From: an uncultured Luminiphilus sp.
GTDB taxonomy: Bacteria > Pseudomonadota > Gammaproteobacteria > Pseudomonadales > Halieaceae
NCBI GenBank assembly: GCA_938084055.1
Contig: CALKDK010000014.1
Location: 19,352-83,351, forward strand
Direction of reading: 5' to 3'
DNA length: 64,000 bases
Every line of letters begins with the position of its first letter. The stretch's first letter is position 1. Below, in pieces: positions 1 to 8,789 of this stretch. The notes beneath the pieces were generated by a model. The model was not told the DNA's origin, did no database searches, and saw only the letters and a list, made by a program, of their open reading frames with translations. The position numbers and the translations under genes are program-made.

Positions 1-1
1 C

Positions 2-391
2 ATGGCGGCTGCCCGAGCGGGTGCCGGGTCAGTGGTCGTCTGCGACAGCGATACCCTGGCCCAGAAGGCCTGCCTGTTGAACGCCGACCTAAATTCGGTA
101 GATATCGAAGTCATAGGACAGCTGAGCGAACTGAGTGGGGCGGTAGACATCGTTCTTGCGGCGGATGTTCTCTACGACAGAAGTAACCTGCACTGGCTGG
201 CGCATTTCTTCCAGTTGGCACCGCTGGTACTGCTCGCAGATTCTCGAATGAAGGACTTCGCTTGCGAGGGTTACCGTTTGCTCGAGCGCAGAATCAGTCA
301 TACCCTGCCGGATCTTGATGAATCCGAGGAATTCAGAGCCGTAAGCGTGTATCTTGGTCAGCGTTCAGCCGATCAGCAGGGAACTGTTTAA
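2..391 (+). CDS. Class I SAM-dependent methyltransferase, C-terminal part
   Basis: This is the 3' part of a gene that begins before the window; 129 residues are visible. The sequence reads through the late half of a Rossmann methyltransferase: a strand ending in an acidic residue that would hold the SAM ribose (VVVCDSD), and a later DIVLAADVLYD segment typical of the lysine/nicotinamide N-methyltransferase-like group (Methyltransf_16). The substrate cannot be told from this fragment. The stop codon overlaps or directly abuts the start of the sulfurtransferase gene at 393, so the two are probably co-transcribed. The family call is moderately sure; the exact role is unknown. Confidence 0.6.
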   Translation: MAAARAGAGSVVVCDSDTLAQKACLLNADLNSVDIEVIGQLSELSGAVDIVLAADVLYDRSNLHWLAHFFQLAPLVLLADSRMKDFACEGYRLLERRISHTLPDLDESEEFRAVSVYLGQRSADQQGTV

Positions 392-392
392 C

Positions 393-1244
393 ATGCCCGA
401 CCCGGCAGTAGTCAGTGTCACGTGGCTTCGCGCCAACCTGGATGCGCCGGGAATTCGTGTGCTGGATGGTTCCTGGCATATGCCGGCTTCGGAGCGAAAC
501 GCAGCTGAAGAATTTGTCCAAAAGTCGATACCGGGTGCGGCATTTTTCGACATTGAACGAGTTGCGGCCACAGAAAGCGACTTGCCGCACACCTACCCCA
601 GCGCGGATCAATTTGCGACCGCCATGCAAAGCCTGGGCATCAGGAACTCCGATTTCGTGGTGGTTTACGACAGTGTCGGGTTGTTCAGTGCGCCCCGGGT
701 CTGGTGGCTGCTGCGCCTGTTTGGGCACCGGCGGGTCGCAGTGCTGCATGGGGGTTTACCTGCCTGGGAAGATAGCGGCCTGGCGACGTCACCCGGCAAC
801 CCACCACCCCCCGGTGATGAACGGTTTACCACGCATTTTAATCCCGATCTGTTGGCCACCTTCGACCAAACCCTGCGCGCTGTCCGTGACAGCCAGACCA
901 CGCTACTGGATGCCCGTTCTCCGGGACGCTTTGCCGGGTCGGAGCCGGAACCAAGGATCGGACTGCCCAGTGGCCACATGCCCGGTGCCCGCAACCTACC
1001 ATTTAACAACTTGTTGGATCCCGGTACCGGCGCTTTGCGGCCGTCGGAGGAGCTCAGGAAGGTCTTCGGCGAACAGTTACTGGAGTCAGAAGGTGAGATC
1101 ATTACCAGCTGCGGCAGCGGGGTCACGGCCTGCGTGCTCGCCCTCGGCCTTCACACCCTGGGTAGGACTGCGCGGGTTTATGATGGGTCGTGGTGTGAGT
1201 GGGCCACCCGAGCGCCCGGGGACATTCAGATAAGTGCGTCCTGA
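393..1244 (+). CDS. sseA: 3-mercaptopyruvate/thiosulfate sulfurtransferase, tandem rhodanese
   Basis: A 283-residue two-domain rhodanese. The first domain (about 1-140) is the inactive structural one, with a WWLLRLFGH segment. The second (about 155-275) carries the active-site cysteine loop CGSGVTAC, with the catalytic Cys near residue 240; the G-S-G-V-T form of the loop is typical of 3-mercaptopyruvate rather than thiosulfate sulfurtransferases. It transfers sulfane sulfur from mercaptopyruvate to thiols or cyanide in the cytoplasm. I start it at the ATG at 393, two bases after the preceding stop, because an upstream start at 354 would put extra residues inside the previous gene. In this window it could help handle sulfide released by the methanethiol oxidase at 39.7 kb, but that is only a guess. 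Confidence 0.82.
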   Translation: MPDPAVVSVTWLRANLDAPGIRVLDGSWHMPASERNAAEEFVQKSIPGAAFFDIERVAATESDLPHTYPSADQFATAMQSLGIRNSDFVVVYDSVGLFSAPRVWWLLRLFGHRRVAVLHGGLPAWEDSGLATSPGNPPPPGDERFTTHFNPDLLATFDQTLRAVRDSQTTLLDARSPGRFAGSEPEPRIGLPSGHMPGARNLPFNNLLDPGTGALRPSEELRKVFGEQLLESEGEIITSCGSGVTACVLALGLHTLGRTARVYDGSWCEWATRAPGDIQISAS

Positions 1245-1347
1245 TCCCGGATGCAGCGGTTGATTGAAGTATGATCAGTCCGGGCTTGACAGCCTGAACA
1301 CCGCTTTTGGTGTGTGATAAACTAATGTTTAATAAATAGAAATTCCT

Positions 1348-1374
1348 ATGAAGCCAGAATTTAAAGATCAGTAG
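1348..1374 (+). other. Eight-codon mini-ORF just before the TTG-started oxidoreductase
   Basis: An ATG at 1348 opens a short frame that ends at TAG 1372-1374, three bases before the TTG start at 1377. It may be a leader or chance. I mention it because the downstream gene has no good start codon or Shine-Dalgarno of its own, so translational coupling from this frame is possible. An ACACC/GGTGT mini-hairpin lies upstream near 1298-1314. Confidence 0.2.
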
Positions 1375-1376
1375 CT

Positions 1377-3557
1377 TTGAAAAAGCAAACGTTTTGTCGT
1401 ATCTGTGAGGCAAGCTGCGCCCTGGAGGTTTCGGTGGAGGCGGGTGCAGTTTCAGAGATAGCACCTCGAAAAAGTCACCGGGGCACCCTTGGGTTTGCCT
1501 GTATGAAGGGTCTCGTGCAGGGAGAGATGTACAGCTCGCCGGATCGGCTGCAAACGCCGCTCAAACGTATCGGTGATAAATATCATGCCATCACTTGGGA
1601 TACGGCGCTTAGGGAGATCGGCGCAGCCGTCAGGGCTGAACGTAAAATAAGCCCGCATCGCATTGGTATGTATGTTGGAACGGCGGCCGGATTCAGCCTG
1701 TTGCACCCGATCTTTGCCCAGGGTTTTATGGACGGGATTGGATCCAGGAATGTTTACAGTTCAGCGACACAGGACTGTGCCCATCGCTTTGCTTCTTCCC
1801 AAGCCATTTACGGGTTTCCCTTTACCCAGCCCTTTCCGGATCTGGACAAGCTGGAGTTTTTGTTGATCCTGGGCACCAACCCCGTGGTCTCCAAATGGAC
1901 GTTCCTGCAGGTGGCCCATCCGGTGCAGCGCCTCAAAGACATCCGTAAGCGCGGTGGTCGCATCGTCGTTGTGGATCCCAGGGAGACGGAAACCGCCAAG
2001 GTTGCGGGTGAACATCAGCCCATCACGCCGGGGTCCGACGTCTATTTCCTGCTGAGTTTTCTCCACGAACTCATCAAGTTCAGGCCGCCTTCAGATGTGT
2101 TGGATGCCAACCATTACGATGGTATTGACGCGTTGTCCGGTATCGCTGATGAATGGCCTCCTGAACGCACCGAGGCAATTACTGGTGTGGCGCCATCTGA
2201 TTTGAGGGAGCTGGTGACGGCGTTTTGCGCCGCGCAGGGTGCGGCCATAGCAACGGGCACCGGCCTTGGCATGGGAGGTCAGGGGACGTTGGCCCAGTGG
2301 TTGGTGGAGATCATAATCGCCCTGAGTGGCAATCTCGATAGCAGCGGCGGCCATTTGGTGGGGCGGGGTATTTTTGATTTTGCCGCGGTCGCCAAGCGCA
2401 GGGGACTGTTCTCCCGCGACGTGCGTTCCCGTGTCGGCGGGTTTCGCCAACTGAACGGTGCAATGCCCGGCGGCATCCTGGCTGATGAAATTCTCACCCC
2501 TGGAGATGAGCAGTTGACTACGCTCTTTGTCACCGGCGGCAATCCACTCCTGACGATGCCCAACGCCAAGCGGTTGCGCTCAGCACTGGGGGCCCTGAAG
2601 CTTCTTGTCGTTACCGATATCTACCTCAATGAAACCGCCAGCGAGGCCGACTATGTGTTGCCCGCCACTTCGCCGCTTGAGCGACCTGATTTACCGTTTG
2701 TATTTCCTCTTTTCCTGGGCCTGCAGTCCATCCCCTACCTCGCAGCCACCGACGCCGTACTGACACCTTTGGGTGAGAGTCGGGATGAGGCGACCATCTA
2801 CACGCAGCTGGCATCTGCTTCGGGAGTGGGACTGTTTGGCTCGAGAGCCCTGCAGTGGTTGCTTGGCGCTGTCACCCGTTTTAATCAATGGCGCGGTAAG
2901 GGCTTGCCACAACGGTGGTTATTGGACCGAATTCTCCGGCACAATGGTGCTCCTGGCTTTGCCAAGCTGCTTGAGTACCCAGATGGCTACCCCATTGAAG
3001 GCGCAAAGTCCGGTAGTTTTTTGGGTAAACGTGTTACCACTGAAAACGGTAAAGTACAGCTTGCTCCGCGCGAATTTGTTGCGAGTGCGGCAGCATTGCC
3101 GGCAGAGACCCGGGATGAGGGACGGGCGTTCAGACTCATTTCCAAGCGCCGGCATAATACACATAACAGTTGGACCCAGAATGTGGCCTCATTGACCCAA
3201 AGCGGTAGTGAAAAAACGAATGTCGCTTACATGCATCCCGATGATCTTGCGGACCTCGACATTGGTGTCGGTTGCGCTGTGGATATAACTTCCGAGGTCG
3301 GCGCAATCCGATTGCCCGTGGCGCCCCTTGCGACCTTGTCGCGGGGGTTGGTTTCCGTGCCACACGGATGGGGTCATCAGCATGCCCTGGGGCTCAGGAT
3401 CGCCAGTCAACTCCAGGGCGCCAATGTCAATATACTGGCGTCCGATGGCCCCGCCGCCCTCGAGCCACTCTCAGGTATGGCCCATCTGACCGGTATCCCA
3501 GTGTCTGTTTCCAGTTCGAGTGACGTCGTAAACAAAGACAGCTGGTCAGGAATCTGA
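1377..3557 (+). CDS. Molybdopterin-dependent oxidoreductase, DMSO reductase superfamily
   Basis: A 726-residue catalytic subunit of the Mo/W-bisMGD family. Cys7, Cys10, Cys14 and Cys42 form the N-terminal [4Fe-4S] motif (CRICEASC then GFACMKG). Cys134, in a QDCAHRF context, is the likely molybdenum ligand. The C-terminal molydopterin-binding beta-barrel is present (RLISKRRHNTHNS onward). There is no Tat signal, so a cytoplasmic location is expected, and no electron-transfer subunit is adjacent. The frame opens with TTG at 1377, since an in-frame TAA at 1362 rules out anything upstream; the true start is therefore less certain than the gene. The group resembles soluble, single-subunit molybdopterin oxidoreductases of unknown substrate. 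The next gene follows after five bases. Confidence 0.85.
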   Translation: MKKQTFCRICEASCALEVSVEAGAVSEIAPRKSHRGTLGFACMKGLVQGEMYSSPDRLQTPLKRIGDKYHAITWDTALREIGAAVRAERKISPHRIGMYVGTAAGFSLLHPIFAQGFMDGIGSRNVYSSATQDCAHRFASSQAIYGFPFTQPFPDLDKLEFLLILGTNPVVSKWTFLQVAHPVQRLKDIRKRGGRIVVVDPRETETAKVAGEHQPITPGSDVYFLLSFLHELIKFRPPSDVLDANHYDGIDALSGIADEWPPERTEAITGVAPSDLRELVTAFCAAQGAAIATGTGLGMGGQGTLAQWLVEIIIALSGNLDSSGGHLVGRGIFDFAAVAKRRGLFSRDVRSRVGGFRQLNGAMPGGILADEILTPGDEQLTTLFVTGGNPLLTMPNAKRLRSALGALKLLVVTDIYLNETASEADYVLPATSPLERPDLPFVFPLFLGLQSIPYLAATDAVLTPLGESRDEATIYTQLASASGVGLFGSRALQWLLGAVTRFNQWRGKGLPQRWLLDRILRHNGAPGFAKLLEYPDGYPIEGAKSGSFLGKRVTTENGKVQLAPREFVASAAALPAETRDEGRAFRLISKRRHNTHNSWTQNVASLTQSGSEKTNVAYMHPDDLADLDIGVGCAVDITSEVGAIRLPVAPLATLSRGLVSVPHGWGHQHALGLRIASQLQGANVNILASDGPAALEPLSGMAHLTGIPVSVSSSSDVVNKDSWSGI

Positions 3558-3562
3558 TTGAT

Positions 3563-4723
3563 ATGGTCATAGCGATGGTCGTCGATGCCTGGGACCAGCC
3601 TTTTAATGGCACGGTAGTCTCATCCCGCCGGTTTGCGGAAGCGCTGGTAGCGATGGGCGTCACTGTTCGGGTTCTGGCGCTTGAGGGACAGGAACGGCCC
3701 ATAGCTGGGGTTGATCTGTATGAATTCCCCAAATTATCAGTCCCGGGTGTCAATGGCATCATGGAGGCGATGCGCGTTCAGCTAGCCAAGCCTGAGCGCG
3801 CTCTGGTGCGCAGGGCGCTCGCAGGAGCAGACCTTTTACACGTCCAGTTCCCGCTGTTCCTGGGCGGCATGGCCATTACTGAAGCGCGGCGCATGCAACT
3901 TCCGGTCATAGCGTCATTCCACCTTCAGGCCGAGAATATACTGCGCAACCTCAAGTTGCCCACGCCGCTGCTTTCCGCGGGCGTCTATGCGCTTATGCGT
4001 CATTTTGTCTTCCAGCGGTGTGATCTTGTCCTGGCGCCATCGGAATTTGCCCGTAAGCTCATGCGCGAGGTGGGCATCACTGTGCCCCTTGAAGTGCTGT
4101 CAAATGGCATCCCGACGCAGCAACTGCGCGCCTTCAGGCAGAGACATCATTTGCCCGAGCGGGTGGAGGTACTCTGTGTGGGGCGACAGGCTCCCGAGAA
4201 ACGTTACGACATTATTCTCAGGGCCCTCGCAAACGTGGCTGAGCCCCGTCGATTTCATGTCACCTTTGCGGGGATGGGCCCAGAGCGAGCGCATCTTGAG
4301 AACCTGAGTGCTCAGTTGGGTGTTGATGCGACATTTGTTGCACCATCTGATAGCGAGCTTGATAGGCTCTTCCAGGGGGCGGATCTGTTTCTCCATTCGG
4401 GAGAGAGTGAACTGGAGGGTATGTCTGTCATGCAGGCCATGGCGGCCGGTGTTCCCGCCATCGTCTCCGACTCCAAGGCTTCGGCCGCTGGAGCACTGAC
4501 GGGCATTAGTGAGAGTCGTTTTAATTATCCTGACGCCGGGCATCTTGCTCGCAGGATTGATCAGTTTGCAGCAGACCCCGAATTGGTTCGTCGCATCAGT
4601 CATGATAACCATGAGGCGATGTTGAAACTCGATCACAAGCAGTCTGTGTTGGCTCTGTTGGGTATTTATCGCCGTCTGCATCCCGTTTCCTGGTTACGGG
4701 AAGGAATCAATGAGGCAGCTTGA
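3563..4723 (+). CDS. GT4-family glycosyltransferase, probably glycolipid-forming
   Basis: A 386-residue GT-B fold protein. The N-terminal acceptor domain has the loop FNGTVVSSRRFAEAL and the segment SFHLQAEN, which recalls diacylglycerol glucosyltransferases (DFHMQPEN-like). The C-terminal donor domain starts near residue 195 (VLCVGRQAPEKR). The sugar-nucleotide motif that is normally E-x7-E reads ELEGMSVMQ, so the second Glu is Gln. The ATG at 3563 follows the previous stop closely, and its 3' end overlaps the RND gene by 14 bases, which argues for one transcript and a shared envelope-lipid role with the exporter. I infer transfer of a hexose to a membrane lipid. The family is sure; the acceptor is not. 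Confidence 0.8.
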   Translation: MVIAMVVDAWDQPFNGTVVSSRRFAEALVAMGVTVRVLALEGQERPIAGVDLYEFPKLSVPGVNGIMEAMRVQLAKPERALVRRALAGADLLHVQFPLFLGGMAITEARRMQLPVIASFHLQAENILRNLKLPTPLLSAGVYALMRHFVFQRCDLVLAPSEFARKLMREVGITVPLEVLSNGIPTQQLRAFRQRHHLPERVEVLCVGRQAPEKRYDIILRALANVAEPRRFHVTFAGMGPERAHLENLSAQLGVDATFVAPSDSELDRLFQGADLFLHSGESELEGMSVMQAMAAGVPAIVSDSKASAAGALTGISESRFNYPDAGHLARRIDQFAADPELVRRISHDNHEAMLKLDHKQSVLALLGIYRRLHPVSWLREGINEAA

Positions 4724-7205
4724 AGCCTGGGTAACCCGTTGCTTCGATCACCCCCTTAACACCCTCCTTGGCTTGCTGGGCATCACTGTTGTGGCTGGTC
4801 TTTTTGGAGCCGGCAATTTCCAGCTCAACTCCTCAATGGATGACGTCATAGCACCCCGCTCGTCAGATCAGTGGTTCAGCGACGATGAGGCACTGAAGGC
4901 CGCCTTTCCCCAGCTCCGTGATCTGGCTATCGTGGTGGTCTCGGGAACCTCGGCACCAGAGGTTTCCCGAGCGACGGACCAGCTACTCGCCGCCAGGCCA
5001 GCGAATATTGCTCGTGATCAGTTGGCAACACCCATGCGCGAGTCAGCCATTCGGGAAGCCATCGCGTTCTATCTGAACAGTGACGATTTCAGTAACCTGA
5101 TCGATTCGGTGGCGCTCCTGACCACGCTGAGCACCACCCTCCACGATGTCGGGGCATTGACAGGTGCGCTGGGTATACTCGCCAGAGAGCTCCCTGAGAC
5201 CGCGCCGCCACTGCTTCTGGATCTATTGCAAGGGCAGGAGACCTCGCTGGATGACCTGGCCGCCCTGTCAGACTCGCCATCCGCTGTTGAAGGTTCCGAT
5301 GGTCTGTTTTATGAGCTGGTGTTGGTCAACATCCTGCCCGATTACGCTGAGCAATTCCCGACGGCCGATATCGTGTCGAGACTTGAGGCTTGGATCCTGC
5401 CTATCGCTGAGATTCATACGGGTCTCTCGATCGATATAACAGGTGATGTTGTCCTCGCTAACGAGGAAATTTCCGATGCCCTGGGCGGTGTCAAGCTCGC
5501 GGCTGCATTGTCGACGGTTTTTCTGGTTCTGGTGGTAGCCCTGGGCGTCCGCTCATGGGTCCTGACGTTGGGAATGGTCTCACTGGTGGCCATCGGCAGT
5601 CTATGGACACATGCCCTCGCGATGATCACGGTTGGTCAATACAACACCCTGTCCCTCGCATTTTTGGTGATGTTTTTTGGCCTGGGTGTAGATTTCGGAC
5701 TTCATTACGGCCTTGCGGTTCGGGAGGCCAGCCCGCACAGCAATGCAGTGGGGCAGGCGGTTCGTAATACAGGTGTGGCCCTGTTGCTCTCTGCCATGAC
5801 GACCGCGCTGGCGTTTCTGTCCTTTACACCCACCGAGTACCGTGGTCTTGGTGAATTGGGGGTGATTTCAGCCGGGGGCATGCTGGTGGCAATTTTTCTC
5901 ACCGTCACCCTGCTGCCCGCTTTATTTGGCTGGCTGGGCCTGCCTGACCAGGGCACCGCAGGCAGCTCGGAATGGAAAATTAAGTGGCCATCGGTTCGTG
6001 TGGCGCTGGTGTTGTGGGTCATTCTTGGGATCGCGGGTGCCCTGAAAGCCAGGGATGCAAGTTTTGATTATTCTGTTGCGGGTCTGCGTGATCTGGACAC
6101 GCCGGCCATGACGCTCCTGGAACAGCTGCAGCGGGCTGGGTTCAGCACGGATTACAGTATTTCAACACTTGTAGAACCCAGTATCATCCCTGATCTCAAG
6201 CCAGCGTTGCTGGCCCTCGATGCAGTAGGCTACGTTGCTTCCATCGAGGACTTTCTTCCCGACATCGGTGCCCTCAATCGGGAGGAGCGGCTGTCGGAGC
6301 TCCGGCTGGCCCTTGATCGCCTGGCAGACTTTCCGCCCCTCGAGCCGGCGATGGTCAGGGCGCAATTGGCGGGTCTGGACCGGCAGCCTTCATTGGCCGC
6401 TGACGTCAGGGAGCTGGTAACAGAGCTCGCGACGTACGACGACCAGAAACTGTTGGATCTGGACCAGAATATGCGCCAGGCACTGTCAGGGTGGCGCGGG
6501 GAGCTAGCGCCATTATTGAGCAGCACTGCGCCGCAGTTGGCTGATTTATCCCCTGAGTTGCGCGGTCGCTGGATCATGCCGGATGGCCGATATCGCCTTG
6601 AAATAGGACCCGCTTTGCCCACCCATAACAGGGAGGGCCTTGATTATTTTGTCAATGAGGTCCGCAGGGTGGTCGATAATGGCGGGGGTAGGGCAGTCAT
6701 CGAGCACGGTGTGGGAGGTGTTGTTGTCAGGGCCTTTACCGAGGCCTCACTCCTCGCACTGGTCGGTATTGCGGCGTTACTTGCACTCTACTACCGCGGC
6801 TTCGTAATGCCAGTCGTCGTCATTATCCCGCTGGGACTGACGACGGTGCTGACTTTCGCGGTGATGGAAATCATCGGCCTGTCACTCAACATGGCTAATG
6901 TGCTCGTGGTACCGCTTATTTTTGGTTTGGGTATCGACTCGGCGATACATGTGGCGCACCGTTATCAGACGCTGGGTTCAATGGAGCGGTTGATGCGGTC
7001 CAGTACGCCACGGGCGGTGCTGCTGTCCGCCGTTACCACGGTGGCTACCTTCGCTTCACTGATGACCAGTGCCCATCGCGGTGCCGCATCGCTGGGACAG
7101 CTGCTGACCATAGCCATACCCATCATGGTGCTGGTGACATTTTCACTGGTCCCTGTTTTGATGGAATATCTCAAGCACTTCTTGCCGCGCCCGACAAACA
7201 GCTGA
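4710..7205 (+). CDS. RND superfamily (MMPL/HpnN-like) lipid exporter
   Basis: An 831-residue protein with the duplicated RND plan. TM1 is near residues 15-33, a large periplasmic loop spans about 35-260, five helices fall within about 265-420, a second loop covers about 440-680, and five helices follow in about 690-820. Conserved membrane patches are FFGLGVDFGLHYG and IFGLGIDSAIHVAHRY, the proton-relay Gly/Asp region of the MMPL/Patched-type subgroup. It is shorter than AcrB-type drug pumps (about 1,050 residues) and close in size to hopanoid transporter HpnN and other lipid movers. It overlaps the glycosyltransferase by 14 bases and is followed by a DUF1295 gene. Export of a glycolipid, hopanoid or sterol-like lipid is inferred. 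Confidence 0.85.
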   Translation: MRQLEAWVTRCFDHPLNTLLGLLGITVVAGLFGAGNFQLNSSMDDVIAPRSSDQWFSDDEALKAAFPQLRDLAIVVVSGTSAPEVSRATDQLLAARPANIARDQLATPMRESAIREAIAFYLNSDDFSNLIDSVALLTTLSTTLHDVGALTGALGILARELPETAPPLLLDLLQGQETSLDDLAALSDSPSAVEGSDGLFYELVLVNILPDYAEQFPTADIVSRLEAWILPIAEIHTGLSIDITGDVVLANEEISDALGGVKLAAALSTVFLVLVVALGVRSWVLTLGMVSLVAIGSLWTHALAMITVGQYNTLSLAFLVMFFGLGVDFGLHYGLAVREASPHSNAVGQAVRNTGVALLLSAMTTALAFLSFTPTEYRGLGELGVISAGGMLVAIFLTVTLLPALFGWLGLPDQGTAGSSEWKIKWPSVRVALVLWVILGIAGALKARDASFDYSVAGLRDLDTPAMTLLEQLQRAGFSTDYSISTLVEPSIIPDLKPALLALDAVGYVASIEDFLPDIGALNREERLSELRLALDRLADFPPLEPAMVRAQLAGLDRQPSLAADVRELVTELATYDDQKLLDLDQNMRQALSGWRGELAPLLSSTAPQLADLSPELRGRWIMPDGRYRLEIGPALPTHNREGLDYFVNEVRRVVDNGGGRAVIEHGVGGVVVRAFTEASLLALVGIAALLALYYRGFVMPVVVIIPLGLTTVLTFAVMEIIGLSLNMANVLVVPLIFGLGIDSAIHVAHRYQTLGSMERLMRSSTPRAVLLSAVTTVATFASLMTSAHRGAASLGQLLTIAIPIMVLVTFSLVPVLMEYLKHFLPRPTNS

Positions 7206-7213
7206 CAGGAACC

Positions 7214-8128
7214 ATGACTATGCAGGCAATATGGCAGAGGCCGGACTCCAATATCCCCAAAGCAGAAGCGCTGGTTCGAGTGACGGTGGTATACGTTGCA
7301 GCCTTGTTCGCGGCTGGATTGGTGCTGGCGTACTGCGAGGCACACCCACTGTGGCGCGCACTGATTGCCGATCTGGTGGCAACGATGGTTGTCTTTGCCG
7401 CGAGTCGCTGGCATCGAAACAGCAGTTTCTATGACCCCTTCTGGTCAGTTATCCCACCGCTGCTCATGTTGTGGTGGATGACGCAGGGGAGCAGCGCGTC
7501 ACTCACCCGCGAGTTTATTGTGTTGGCACTGCTCCTGTACTGGGCCACACGGCTTACCAGTCACTGGGCTTACTATTGGCCCGGTCTGCATCATGAAGAC
7601 TGGCGTTATCCGATGCTGCGTGCCCGGTCGGGTCGCGGTGAATTTTTTATGGACCTGATGGGTATTCATCTGTTCCCAACGCTGCAGGTGTTCATGGGCA
7701 TGCTGCCGGTTTACGCGCTTACTGTACTGGGTGAAAATCCGCTCAACATGTGGGATCTATTCGCTGCTGCGGTTACTTTCTCAGCAATCACACTGCAGAT
7801 GGCTGCTGATTTTCAGCTGCACGCATTCGCCGACAGTGCAAAACCGGGGGATAGCCTCGATACCGGACTCTGGGCTCGCTGTCGCCATCCAAATTATCTG
7901 GGTGAAATAGGGCTGTGGGTGGGTCTGGCACTGTTCGGGTTCGCCGCTTATCCGGTAGGCCTGCTCTGGGTCAGCCTGGGTGCTCTCGCCATGATCCTGA
8001 TGTTTCGCTTCGCGAGTATTCCTATGATGGAAGAGCGCTCGCGCCAGCGCCGACCGGAATACGGTGCGGTGATGGCCCGTATACCCATGCTACTCCCCCG
8101 TATTGGCGGTAAGCCCCTTGATCGTTGA
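7214..8128 (+). CDS. DUF1295 membrane protein, steroid 5-alpha-reductase C-terminal-like
   Basis: A 304-residue integral membrane protein with about seven hydrophobic segments. It has the DUF1295 signatures LLYWATRLTSHW and HHEDWRYPMLR, and the late motif GLWARCRHPNYLGEIGLW, which corresponds to the NADPH/SAM-cofactor-binding region shared by steroid 5-alpha-reductases and isoprenylcysteine methyltransferases. Activity of DUF1295 proteins is largely unassigned; reduction of a lipid double bond or methylation is possible. It starts nine bases after the RND gene and overlaps the following acetyltransferase, so it belongs to the same operon. An envelope-lipid role fits its neighbours. Confidence 0.8.
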   Translation: MTMQAIWQRPDSNIPKAEALVRVTVVYVAALFAAGLVLAYCEAHPLWRALIADLVATMVVFAASRWHRNSSFYDPFWSVIPPLLMLWWMTQGSSASLTREFIVLALLLYWATRLTSHWAYYWPGLHHEDWRYPMLRARSGRGEFFMDLMGIHLFPTLQVFMGMLPVYALTVLGENPLNMWDLFAAAVTFSAITLQMAADFQLHAFADSAKPGDSLDTGLWARCRHPNYLGEIGLWVGLALFGFAAYPVGLLWVSLGALAMILMFRFASIPMMEERSRQRRPEYGAVMARIPMLLPRIGGKPLDR

Positions 8129-8633
8129 AACATCGCGGCTGCTAATGCGACCACCGGTTGCTGAGGACTGGCCCGGAGCACAAAAGTTTCTCACCTGCGC
8201 AGAGACCATGCGCTACCTTGGCGGTGCCCAGCACGAAGCGGATGCCTGGCGAACTTTCGCCGGCTGGCTGGGTATGTGGCAACTCACCCCTGCGGCAATG
8301 TTCGCTGTAATCGAAAAGGCTTCAGGGGAGTGGATTGGTCGCGTGGGTCCCTGGTATCCCTTGCAATGGCCGGCGCGTGAAGTTGGCTGGGGTTTGCGCA
8401 GGGCGTGGTGGGGCAAGGGCCTCGCTTTTGAGGCTGCCCGAGCTTCGATCCAACATGCCTACGAGACCCTCGGTTGGGAGACCGTCAGCCACATGATCGA
8501 TGACCGCAATGTAGCATCCCAGCGGTTAGCGGAAAAACTGGGGTCAAAGCCCACGGGTCGGGTCGAGCTGCCCGGCAGTTTGGGCGGCTTTGAGGTAACT
8601 GTTTGGCAGCAGTGTTGCCGCGCCAGCGCCTGA
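8118..8633 (+). CDS. GNAT N-acetyltransferase, RimJ/RimL type
   Basis: A GNAT domain of about 171 residues, starting with the typical IVETSRLLMRPP strand. The acetyl-CoA pyrophosphate loop is EVGWGLRRAWWGKGLA, followed by the helix 4 region DDRNVASQRLAEKLG. There is no ATG near the start. TTG at 8118 gives the family's usual beginning; TTG at 8103 would add five residues. Either overlaps the end of the DUF1295 gene, which indicates coupling. The substrate (a ribosomal or other protein N-terminus, or a small amine) is unknown. Confidence 0.8.
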   Translation: MIVETSRLLMRPPVAEDWPGAQKFLTCAETMRYLGGAQHEADAWRTFAGWLGMWQLTPAAMFAVIEKASGEWIGRVGPWYPLQWPAREVGWGLRRAWWGKGLAFEAARASIQHAYETLGWETVSHMIDDRNVASQRLAEKLGSKPTGRVELPGSLGGFEVTVWQQCCRASA

Positions 8634-8789
8634 AGCGTGTCGCCCATTGAGGCTTCATCGAGCCCCAAGGTCGTCGAAATCGGAAATTTTCTGCCCAGAC
8701 GGGGAATGCACGGCTGTACTAACATCGTGCGACGGGAATTGCCGGCCCGTGCGTAACAGGATGTCACCAGCGGAAAAGGGGAGGGCAGG

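Noticed and set aside
1286..1314. TTGACA promoter before the molybdopterin oxidoreductase
   Set aside because: A perfect -35 hexamer is present at 1286, but no acceptable -10 lies 16-18 bases downstream.
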